Shown here: in pieces, positions 8,900-15,866 of the stretch
How positions within the stretch are numbered: position 1 is the first letter of the stretch
Layout: every line of letters begins with the position of its first letter
Assembly (NCBI RefSeq): GCF_001425235.1
Contig: NZ_LMEA01000009.1
Location: 222,718-286,717 of the forward strand
Length of the DNA stretch: 64,000 bases
Direction: 5' to 3'
From: Devosia sp. Root413D1
GTDB lineage: Bacteria; Pseudomonadota; Alphaproteobacteria; Rhizobiales; Devosiaceae
Notes under the pieces: model-generated
What the model was told of the DNA's origin: nothing
The model's input: only the letters and a program-made list of their open reading frames with translations
Databases searched by the model: none
Made by a program: the position numbers and the translations under genes

Positions 8900-10111
8900 A
8901 TGAACCGCCGTCAGTTTTCCAAGGCCCTCGCAGCCTCAGCCCTGCTCGCTGCCTTCACAGCCAAAGCCGCTCATTCAGAGGAGACGACCACCATGACCAA
9001 TCCGACCGCTTTCGAAATCGCCATCCCGGATGCCCAGCTCGCCGACCTGAAGTATCGGCTCCAGCACACCCGCTGGCCCGATCAACCTGAAGATGCGGGC
9101 TGGTCCATCGGGACCAATCTCGACTATCTCAAGCAACTGACCGACTACTGGATCAACGACTATGACTGGCGGCGCGCCGAGGCCGGGCTCAACGCGCTCG
9201 GCAACTTCAAGGTCGCACTCGACGGCATGGACCTGCATTTCGTCCACCGTCCCTCGAGCAACCCGAACGCGACCCCACTGCTGCTGCTGCACGGCTGGCC
9301 GGATTCGTTCTTCCGCTATCACCGGGTGATCGAGCGGCTGTCCGAGGATTTCCACGTTGTGGTCCCGTCGATTCCGGGGACCGGGTTCTCCGGCAGGACG
9401 GCCCTGCCGATGGACAAGGTCGCCGATCTCTTCGCTCGCCTGATGACCGAGACGCTCGGCTACGGCAAGTTCATCGCTGCCGGCGGCGATGGCGGCTCGA
9501 TCATCTCCATGTCGCTGGCCCAGCGACACCCGGAGGTGCTGCTCGGCTATCACGTGACCGATGTCGGCTATCCCGACCACACCACCGACTTCGCGGCGCT
9601 GACCCCGCCGGAGCAGGCCTATGCCGGCGCCATCCAGCAGTGGTTCTTCGCGCATGGCGCCTTCAACCTGGTGCATGCCACCAAGCCGCAGAGCCTGGCG
9701 TTCGCGATGAACGACTCGCCGGTGGGGCTCGCGGCGTGGATCATGAGCTTCATGGCCGGCATGGGCGTCGGCGACGAGGCGGATGAACGCTTCGGTCGCG
9801 ACGAGCTGATCACCAACATCATGATCTACTGGCTGACCGAGACCGCCGCGTCGTCGTTCCGGATCTACAGCCAGAACGCCATGCAGCCGCCGACCATCAA
9901 GGGCACGAACACCGGCGTTCCGGTCGCGGTGGCGACGGAGGTTCCGATCCCCGGCGGCGTGCGCCTGCCGCGCGAATGGGCGGATCGGCAGACCGCCGGC
10001 AATGTGGTGCAGTTCCACGACATGCAGAAAGCCGGCCATTTCGCGGCCTGGGAGGATCCCGAATTCGTCGTCGGCGACCTCCGCGAGTTCGCGGCGCTGC
10101 TCAAGCGCTGA
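8900..10111 (+). CDS. Epoxide hydrolase-type alpha/beta hydrolase with Tat signal
   Basis: 403 residues. The N-terminus reads NRRQFSKALAASALLAAF and fits a twin-arginine signal, with likely cleavage near residue 26, so the enzyme should be exported folded. Residues about 37-145 match the epoxide-hydrolase N-terminal domain (FEIAIPDAQLADLKYRL), followed by the oxyanion motif HGWPDS (131-136) and a nucleophile elbow GGDGGS with Asp197. The catalytic His is in KAGHFAAWEDPE near the C-terminus. Most relatives have GGDWG at the elbow; here Trp is Gly. Tat export of this class occurs but is less common. The gene is divergent from the polysaccharide group and probably monocistronic. Confidence 0.85.
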   Translation: MNRRQFSKALAASALLAAFTAKAAHSEETTTMTNPTAFEIAIPDAQLADLKYRLQHTRWPDQPEDAGWSIGTNLDYLKQLTDYWINDYDWRRAEAGLNALGNFKVALDGMDLHFVHRPSSNPNATPLLLLHGWPDSFFRYHRVIERLSEDFHVVVPSIPGTGFSGRTALPMDKVADLFARLMTETLGYGKFIAAGGDGGSIISMSLAQRHPEVLLGYHVTDVGYPDHTTDFAALTPPEQAYAGAIQQWFFAHGAFNLVHATKPQSLAFAMNDSPVGLAAWIMSFMAGMGVGDEADERFGRDELITNIMIYWLTETAASSFRIYSQNAMQPPTIKGTNTGVPVAVATEVPIPGGVRLPREWADRQTAGNVVQFHDMQKAGHFAAWEDPEFVVGDLREFAALLKR

Positions 10112-10404
10112 GCGCTGCGGCAAGGTTACGCAAGAGCGCCGGGGGACATCCGCCCGGCGCTCGAGATTCCGGAAATCCAGGGCGAGGCACGGCCTGCCCA
10201 CGGGACTCGGATGGCTAGGTCATGGCGAGGCATGTTCGGCCTGACCAGAATAAGCAGTAGAAAGGCACCCTTCTTACTGTGGGCCGAAGCAACCTCTCAT
10301 ACCCCCCCTCAAAACCCCCACACATTAAGTCGATCTGTGGGGGTAGCATTCCGCGCCCCACACGGGTTCTATATCGGCGAGGCATTGTCATTCTGGGGAA
10401 CTTG
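10112..10404. other. Intergenic region with one hairpin
   Basis: Between the epoxide hydrolase and the next gene no coding frame is convincing. An 8-bp perfect stem, CCCCCACA (10315-10322) pairing with TGTGGGGG (10336-10343), has a 13-base loop and no T run, so it is not an obvious terminator. Confidence 0.35.
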
Positions 10405-10923
10405 TTGAGAGCGTTTTTGGGGATTGTTCTGGGTGTGATCCTAGTTGGGGTCGGAGGTGTCCAGGCCGGGCAATATGGGGTGCGACCACATTCGGGGATT
10501 TATGTTTGCAGTGACGACCCGGCCGTCATTGGTCAGCTGCAGCGGGGACTGCCGCCAAGCTTCCACGTCATCGATGGCACGAAGACACCACCACCAGATG
10601 ACATCGCCGAGGTCACGCTTGCGTACTTTGGGCGTCCCGGTGGCGCCGCTGAGAAGTGCGCGATGAGCTATCCCGGGGGACGCAATATTCTGGACCGTGT
10701 AGTGCGCGGCGCCGAACGCTCTGCCAGGGAAACAGAGGAACGCATCAAGAAACTGGGTGGCAAGGTGGTCGGACATAGTATGCCGATGGGGAGCATGGAG
10801 TGGGACAGCGACAGCGGTGCGTCGAGCGATTGGTTTGTCGACCTGTGCTTGTTGCCCATCAATGAAGAGTGCCCTGACCTGAGTGGGCCAAGCAGGCTTC
10901 TCGACATGGCCCGCGCAGACTAG
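10405..10923 (+). CDS. Unrecognised exported protein
   Basis: About 172 residues if translation begins at the TTG at 10405, which has GGGGA 5 nt upstream; TTG 10402 is an alternative. This start exposes a clean signal peptide (LRAFLGIVLGVILVGVGGVQA) with cleavage after VQA. An ATG 126 bases further upstream would put a charged, unlikely leader before it. The mature part contains two likely Cys pairs and many charged residues. No family was recognised. Base composition is lower in GC than the neighbours, consistent with acquisition beside the tRNA gene. Confidence 0.5.
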   Translation: MRAFLGIVLGVILVGVGGVQAGQYGVRPHSGIYVCSDDPAVIGQLQRGLPPSFHVIDGTKTPPPDDIAEVTLAYFGRPGGAAEKCAMSYPGGRNILDRVVRGAERSARETEERIKKLGGKVVGHSMPMGSMEWDSDSGASSDWFVDLCLLPINEECPDLSGPSRLLDMARAD

Positions 10924-10948
10924 GCAGCCTCACGCCCTAAGTTTGCAT

Positions 10949-11209
10949 GTGGGAATCGAGATAACGGTGGCGGGAGCATTGGTCACGGCGTCCATATTCG
11001 AAGGCCGGCTTGGACAGATACCGGACTGTGCGGTTCATGGTTATGGAGATAAGGAGGAATTGCGGGCCTCGTTGCAGGAACTGGGTGCCATCCCAAGGGG
11101 TGACGACGAGTTCCGACTTCGGATCGATGGCAACCTCGTGAAGTTCGACATGAACGAACGAGAGGTCGGACAAATCAGCCTGCACCTAGTTGATGTACCC
11201 GAGCACTAG
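10949..11209 (+). CDS. Unrecognised small protein
   Basis: About 86 residues from GTG 10949 (VGIEITVAGALVTASIF). The frame is open further upstream to an ATG at 10883, but that would overlap the preceding gene by 41 bases, so the internal start is preferred. The sequence is acidic with alternating hydrophobic residues suggesting a beta-rich fold. No family was recognised. It follows the 10405 gene closely and shares its lower GC, so the two may be one transferred unit. Confidence 0.4.
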   Translation: MGIEITVAGALVTASIFEGRLGQIPDCAVHGYGDKEELRASLQELGAIPRGDDEFRLRIDGNLVKFDMNEREVGQISLHLVDVPEH

Positions 11210-11460
11210 CCAAATCCATGGATGGCGACCGCTCGATCACCTCGCCGGCACCAATCCGTGCCCGCACATCCGCACTATAGGTTCGGGGATCCGTCCGTCT
11301 GGCCGACTCACAGATTGACTCACAACCCGCACGCGAGTGGCGGTAGTCCTTTGCGGATCGCACTGGACGGCTGAGCAACTGCAATTAGGGCTGATCGCCT
11401 GAGTTCTCAGGCTTCGGACAATCCAGAATGTCTGTGGGCGGTCCTGGAAAACCGGGGATT

Positions 11461-11536
<76 letters not shown>

Positions 11537-11740
11537 ATCAACGATCCGTGGATCACATCCGGTGGCACGATTGTATCGTGTGTATCGTGCCTTTGGGTAT
11601 GCGCCGCGGCGGTCTCCCGTCGAAGCGCGGTGCTATCTACCCACGTCACCCCTCGCATGCAAGCGGTATTTCGTGGGCTCTGCGCGGTGGGGGAAAGTTC
11701 TCGACTTTCGCACCCAAACCCGCGCCGGAGGGGGCCGGGC

Positions 11741-12163
11741 TTAGCGCTCGTCCCCACCGCCGCCGACGTCGAAGTCGAGGTTCTCGTCCTCGTCTTCATC
11801 CTCTTCGAGGAACACGTCGCTGTCGTCGTCGCCGATGTCTTCGACGTCTTCGACGTCCTCGACATCAGGGATCTCTTCACCGTCATCGGCGCCGGCCTCT
11901 TCGGCGTCGGCATCCTCGAGCGAGACGATCTCGGGCGCGCCGGGCTCGGCCGCTTCCTCGACTTCCGTCTCTTCCTCTTCATCCTCGTCTTCGCGAGCAA
12001 CTGCGGCCTTGGCGCGCACCGCCGCTACGGCGTTCTGCTCGAAATAGGAGCGCGGATAGGACTTGCCGGTATAAGGCGAGACGATCGGATCCTTATTCAG
12101 GTCGTAGAACTTCTTGCCGGTATCGGGATCTTCCCGTTTCGTACCGCGTTCGTCGTTGGCCAA
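11741..12163 (-). CDS. FYDLN-acid family protein (TIGR02300)
   Basis: About 140 residues. The N-terminus ERGTKRED...GKKFYDLNKDP followed by SPYTGKSYP is the conserved FYDLN-acid domain of alphaproteobacteria. The rest is a strongly acidic, low-complexity Asp/Glu tail (VEDVEDVEDI, EEDEDEDEN). TTG 12163 is preferred as start because GAGGAAG lies 4 bases upstream and the family normally begins with a short leader before ERGTKR; an ATG 30 bases further upstream would add MAPPFYTRKQ. Function is unknown. In many rhizobia this gene is divergent from aroA-cmk-rpsA; here aroA is absent. Confidence 0.85.
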   Translation of the reverse strand: MANDERGTKREDPDTGKKFYDLNKDPIVSPYTGKSYPRSYFEQNAVAAVRAKAAVAREDEDEEEETEVEEAAEPGAPEIVSLEDADAEEAGADDGEEIPDVEDVEDVEDIGDDDSDVFLEEDEDEDENLDFDVGGGGDER

Positions 12164-12351
12164 TTGCTTCCTCGTATAGAAAGGCGGGGCCACCCGCAGG
12201 GAAACGTCCGGTTAGGGTGAAAGTTTCGCCCTGTCAAACCGAAAGTGCGGCCGCACTCGACCGATCTCTGGGGGTAGCGTCGTGGCATGCTGGCAGCCCG
12301 CCCGGCCAGCGTGATAGGCAGGGCCGCGAACAGCCTGGGTGCGGAGGGGCA

Positions 12352-12987
12352 ATGATCATTGCGGTGGATGGGCCGGCGGCATCCGGCAAAGGCACGCTGG
12401 CGGCCGGTCTTGCCCGGCACTATGGCCTGCCGCACCTCGACACCGGGCTGCTCTATCGCGCCGTTGGCCTTGCCGTCGCCGACCATCTGGGTAAGTCCGA
12501 TTTCGAGGCCTATGCCATCGCCGCGGCCCGTGCGCTGGATGCCGCACACCTGAGCGACGTCGATAAGCTGACCAGCGCCGAAGCCGGTGTTCTTGCCTCG
12601 CACGTCGCAGTGATCAACGACGTGCGCCTCGCGATGCGGCAGTATCAGCGCGACTATGCCCACCAGCCAGGTGGCGCGGTGATCGACGGCCGCGACATCG
12701 GCACGGTGGTCTGTCCCGATGCCGATGTGAAGCTGTTCATCGTCGCCGACAGCAAGGCCCGCATGGAGCGCCGAGCCCGCCAGCTCGAAGCCAAGGGGCA
12801 GGTGGTTGATCGTTACGCCCTCTATCACCAGATAGAGCAGCGGGACGCGCGGGACCGCGCGAATCCACATGGCGGCTTCTACCAGGCGCCCGATGCCCAC
12901 TTGCTGGACACCACGCTCTTGGGTATAGAGGCCGCACTCCGCGCAGCCGTCGCCATTGTCGACGGGGTCATGGCGCGCAAGGCGTAG
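12352..12987 (+). CDS. cmk: (d)CMP kinase
   Basis: 211 residues. It phosphorylates CMP and dCMP with ATP for nucleotide recycling. The P-loop DGPAASGKGT spans 6-15 and the CMP-kinase motif IDGRDIGTVV lies near 120-130, followed by the RRARQLEAKG lid region. ATG 12352 is preceded by GGAGGGG at a good distance, and the length fits the family. The open frame extends far upstream through the tRNA region, but that part is not coding. The gene lies directly upstream of rpsA, the usual arrangement. Confidence 0.95.
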   Translation: MIIAVDGPAASGKGTLAAGLARHYGLPHLDTGLLYRAVGLAVADHLGKSDFEAYAIAAARALDAAHLSDVDKLTSAEAGVLASHVAVINDVRLAMRQYQRDYAHQPGGAVIDGRDIGTVVCPDADVKLFIVADSKARMERRARQLEAKGQVVDRYALYHQIEQRDARDRANPHGGFYQAPDAHLLDTTLLGIEAALRAAVAIVDGVMARKA

Positions 12988-13179
12988 CTTCGGCGACCAC
13001 CAAGTCCGAGCTGCTAAACCAAACCTTGCGGCTTTCGTCCCCCGGCATGTTCCAAGAGCCGGCAGCGGAAAACCATCCTAACCCCACATGGCTCGCGCGC
13101 CAGCGCACCGGATCGCCTTTTCATGGCGATTGGCACCGGGCCTTTCACCTCAAGCCACCGGGCGCATTGGAGAAGTCGT

Positions 13180-14877
13180 TTGGCAGTTCAAACTGTTACC
13201 AAGGAAGATTTCGAATCCCTGCTGCTGGACTCGTTCCTCGAGAACGAGCCGCTGGAAGGGACCGTGGTCAAGGGCACCGTCGTGGCGATCGAGAAGGATC
13301 TCGCCATCATCGACGTCGGCCTGAAGACCGAAGGCCGCATCGCGCTGAAGGAATTCGGCGCCGCCGGCCGTGACGGCACCATCAAGGTGGGCTCGCTCGT
13401 CGAAGTCTACGTCGATCGCGTCGAGAACGCCGTCGGCGAGGCCGTGCTGTCGCGCGAGAAGGCTCGCCGCGAAGAGAGCTGGGTCAAGCTCGAAGAGATG
13501 TACAACGCCAACCAGCGCGTCGAAGGCATCATCTTCAACCAGGTCAAGGGCGGCTTCACCGTCGACCTCGAAGGCGCTGTTGCCTTCCTGCCGCGCTCGC
13601 AGGTGGATATCCGCCCGATCCGCGACATCGGCCCGCTGATGAATGTGCCGCAGCCGTTCCAGATCCTGAAGATGGACAAGCGCCGCGGTAACATCGTCGT
13701 GTCGCGTCGTGCGATCCTCGAAGAGAGCCGCGCCGAGCAGCGCTCCGAGATCGTCCAGCAGCTCGAGGAAGGCCAGGTCGTTGACGGCGTGGTCAAGAAC
13801 ATCACCGATTACGGTGCGTTCGTCGACCTCGGCGGTATCGATGGTCTGCTGCACGTCACCGACATTGCCTGGCGCCGGGTCAATCACCCGTCCGAAGTGC
13901 TGTCGATCGGCGAGACCATCAAGGTGCAGATCGTCCGCATCAACCACGAGAGCCACCGTATCTCGCTGGGCATGAAGCAGCTGCAGGCCGATCCGTGGGA
14001 TGGCATTGCCGCCAAGTATCCGGTCGGCGCCAAGTTCACCGGCCGCGTGACCAACATCACCGACTACGGTGCGTTCGTCGAGCTGGAGCCCGGCATCGAA
14101 GGCCTGATCCACGTCTCCGAGATGAGCTGGACCAAGAAGAACGTCCACCCGGGCAAGATCGTTTCGACCTCGCAGGAAGTCGAAGTGATGGTGCTCGAGG
14201 TCGATCCCGAGAAGCGCCGTATCTCGCTGGGCCTCAAGCAGACGCTTGCCAACCCGTGGGAAACCTTCGCCGACAAGTACCCCTCGGGTACCGTTGTCGA
14301 GGGCGAGGTCAAGAACAAGACCGAGTTCGGTCTGTTCATTGGTCTCGATGGCGATGTCGACGGCATGGTCCACCTCTCCGACCTCGACTGGCAGAAGCCG
14401 GGTGAGCAGGCTCTCGAGGCCTACAACCGTGGCGACATCGTCCAGGCCAAGGTGCTCGACGTCGACGTCGAGAAGGAGCGCATCTCGCTTGGCATCAAGC
14501 AGCTGGCAGTCGGCGAAGTGGCCGATGCTGGCGGCGACGGCGTCCGCAAGGGCTCCGTGGTGACCGGCACGGTGACCGAGGTCAACGATGGCGGCATCGA
14601 AGTGCGCATCAACGACACCGAGATGACCGCCTTCATCCGTCGCGCCGATCTGTCGCGTGACCGCAACGACCAGCGTCCGGAGCGTTTCAGCAAGGGCGAG
14701 AAGGTCGACGCGCGCGTCACCCAGTACGATCGCAAGACCCAGCGCATCCAGCTCTCCATCAAGGCGCTTGAAATCGCCGAGGAGAAGGAAGCCGTGGCCG
14801 CCTATGGTTCGTCGGACTCGGGCGCCTCGCTCGGCGACATCCTGGGCGCCGCCCTCAAGGGCCGCGACGAGAAGTAA
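13180..14877 (+). CDS. rpsA: 30S ribosomal protein S1
   Basis: 565 residues with a run of S1 RNA-binding domains; the repeats NITDYGAFV(D/E)L and RISLG(M/L)KQ recur through the sequence. TTG 13180 is chosen as start: it gives AVQTVTKEDFESLL, the family's normal N-terminus, and has GGAGAAG just upstream, whereas ATG 13123 would add 19 residues of unrelated sequence. The protein brings mRNA to the 30S subunit. It follows cmk after a 192-base leader and ends before a strong hairpin terminator. Confidence 0.96.
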   Translation: MAVQTVTKEDFESLLLDSFLENEPLEGTVVKGTVVAIEKDLAIIDVGLKTEGRIALKEFGAAGRDGTIKVGSLVEVYVDRVENAVGEAVLSREKARREESWVKLEEMYNANQRVEGIIFNQVKGGFTVDLEGAVAFLPRSQVDIRPIRDIGPLMNVPQPFQILKMDKRRGNIVVSRRAILEESRAEQRSEIVQQLEEGQVVDGVVKNITDYGAFVDLGGIDGLLHVTDIAWRRVNHPSEVLSIGETIKVQIVRINHESHRISLGMKQLQADPWDGIAAKYPVGAKFTGRVTNITDYGAFVELEPGIEGLIHVSEMSWTKKNVHPGKIVSTSQEVEVMVLEVDPEKRRISLGLKQTLANPWETFADKYPSGTVVEGEVKNKTEFGLFIGLDGDVDGMVHLSDLDWQKPGEQALEAYNRGDIVQAKVLDVDVEKERISLGIKQLAVGEVADAGGDGVRKGSVVTGTVTEVNDGGIEVRINDTEMTAFIRRADLSRDRNDQRPERFSKGEKVDARVTQYDRKTQRIQLSIKALEIAEEKEAVAAYGSSDSGASLGDILGAALKGRDEK

Positions 14878-14940
14878 GCGTTTCCGCGGGCGCCCGGATC
14901 AAACCGAGCGCTCGCGGGTCTGCATCTGTTTGATTTGGTC

Positions 14941-14983
14941 GCGCTTTCGAACCGGAAAAGTCTGCAACTTTTCCTGAAAGCGC
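14941..14983. repeat. Palindromic intergenic repeat, GGAAAAG family
   Basis: GCGCTTTC...CCGGAAAAGT pairs with ACTTTTCC..GAAAGCGC around CTGCA. The same core (GGAAAAG / CTTTTCCGGTTCGA, then a GC-rich arm) recurs at 23595-23660, so this is a dispersed element rather than a gene-specific signal. Confidence 0.6.
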
Positions 14984-14989
14984 TCCGGA

Positions 14990-15022
14990 GGGCTCGCACC
15001 AGCAGGTGCGGGCCCTTTGTTT
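14990..15022 (+). terminator. Rho-independent terminator of rpsA
   Basis: GGGCTCGCACC pairs with GGTGCGGGCCC around AGCA and is followed by TTTGTTT. Confidence 0.8.
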
Positions 15023-15032
15023 GGGGGAAACG

Positions 15033-15539
15033 ATGCTTTTGAAGGATGTCGCCTGGCGCGCCATGACCAGCTATGACCTGCCGGCGGTGCAGGGCATCGC
15101 CGACACCGTGCATGTCGATTTCTTCGAAACCCCCGAGGTGCTGGCCGAGCGCCTGAAGCTCTACCGCCACGGCTGCTACCTGCTCGAGATCGGCGATAAG
15201 CCGGCCGGCTACGTGCTGAGCCACCCCTGGCTCTATGGCACGCTGCCACCGCTCAACACGCTGCTGAAGGCGCTGCCGGCCGAGCCGGATACCTACTACC
15301 TGCACGACCTTTGCCTCTTGCCGGTCACCCGCCGGGTCGGCGCGGCCTCGAAGATAGTCGAGGCGCTGGTCAAGCACGCCAACGCCGAGGGCTACCCCAC
15401 CATGACGCTGGTCGCCGTGAACGGTTCGATCCCGTTCTGGCAGCGCCACGGCTTCGAGGTGACCGAGGTTCCCGAGCTCTACGGCAAGCTGCTGAGCTAC
15501 GAGGCAGAGGCGCGGTACATGGTGCGCAAGCTCGATTGA
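15033..15539 (+). CDS. GNAT family N-acetyltransferase
   Basis: 168 residues. The motif A region DLCLLPVTRRVGAASKIVEAL and the later IPFWQRHGFEVTE are the acetyl-CoA-binding and C-terminal GNAT elements. ATG 15033 is preferred to an earlier in-frame start because GGGGGAAA lies directly upstream and the earlier one falls inside the rpsA terminator stem. The substrate is unknown. Confidence 0.85.
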   Translation: MLLKDVAWRAMTSYDLPAVQGIADTVHVDFFETPEVLAERLKLYRHGCYLLEIGDKPAGYVLSHPWLYGTLPPLNTLLKALPAEPDTYYLHDLCLLPVTRRVGAASKIVEALVKHANAEGYPTMTLVAVNGSIPFWQRHGFEVTEVPELYGKLLSYEAEARYMVRKLD

Positions 15540-15542
15540 CCG

Positions 15543-15737
15543 CTACTTGAACATCCGGTAGCCGCCATCGTCGCCGCGGCGGAGGCCAAGGTCTTCGAGT
15601 TCGCTGCCGCGCATGCCGTCGAGATAGGCGCCGTCGGACTGGCCGCGGCCGAGACCGCCGAACACGCCAGCGATGGCGACGAGCACGTGCCGGGCGAGCG
15701 CTGCGGCATTGTTGCGGGGCTTGGGCTGGTACAGCAT
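15543..15737 (-). CDS. DUF1127-like small protein
   Basis: 64 residues. The C-terminal YLDGMRGSELEDLGL followed by a Gly/Asp-rich end resembles the DUF1127 core found in many alphaproteobacterial small proteins. The RBS GAGGAGA lies 7 bases before the ATG. It is divergent from the large regulator at 15867 and convergent with the GNAT gene. Function is unknown; some DUF1127 proteins bind RNA, but this one is short and diverged. Confidence 0.65.
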   Translation of the reverse strand: MLYQPKPRNNAAALARHVLVAIAGVFGGLGRGQSDGAYLDGMRGSELEDLGLRRGDDGGYRMFK

Positions 15738-15866
15738 TTGTCCGTCTCCTCGGATCTGGTGCGCTGATCATCGCCCCGAGCGGCCCGGCAGTCCTTGGGG
15801 CAATCCTGAAGAGTTCTGAAGCAGTCCTGATCGACCTGAATCAGGGGATCAGGCTATGATCACACA

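Noticed and set aside
10315-10343. CCCCCACA/TGTGGGGG hairpin as a terminator
   Set aside because: Long loop and no T tract.
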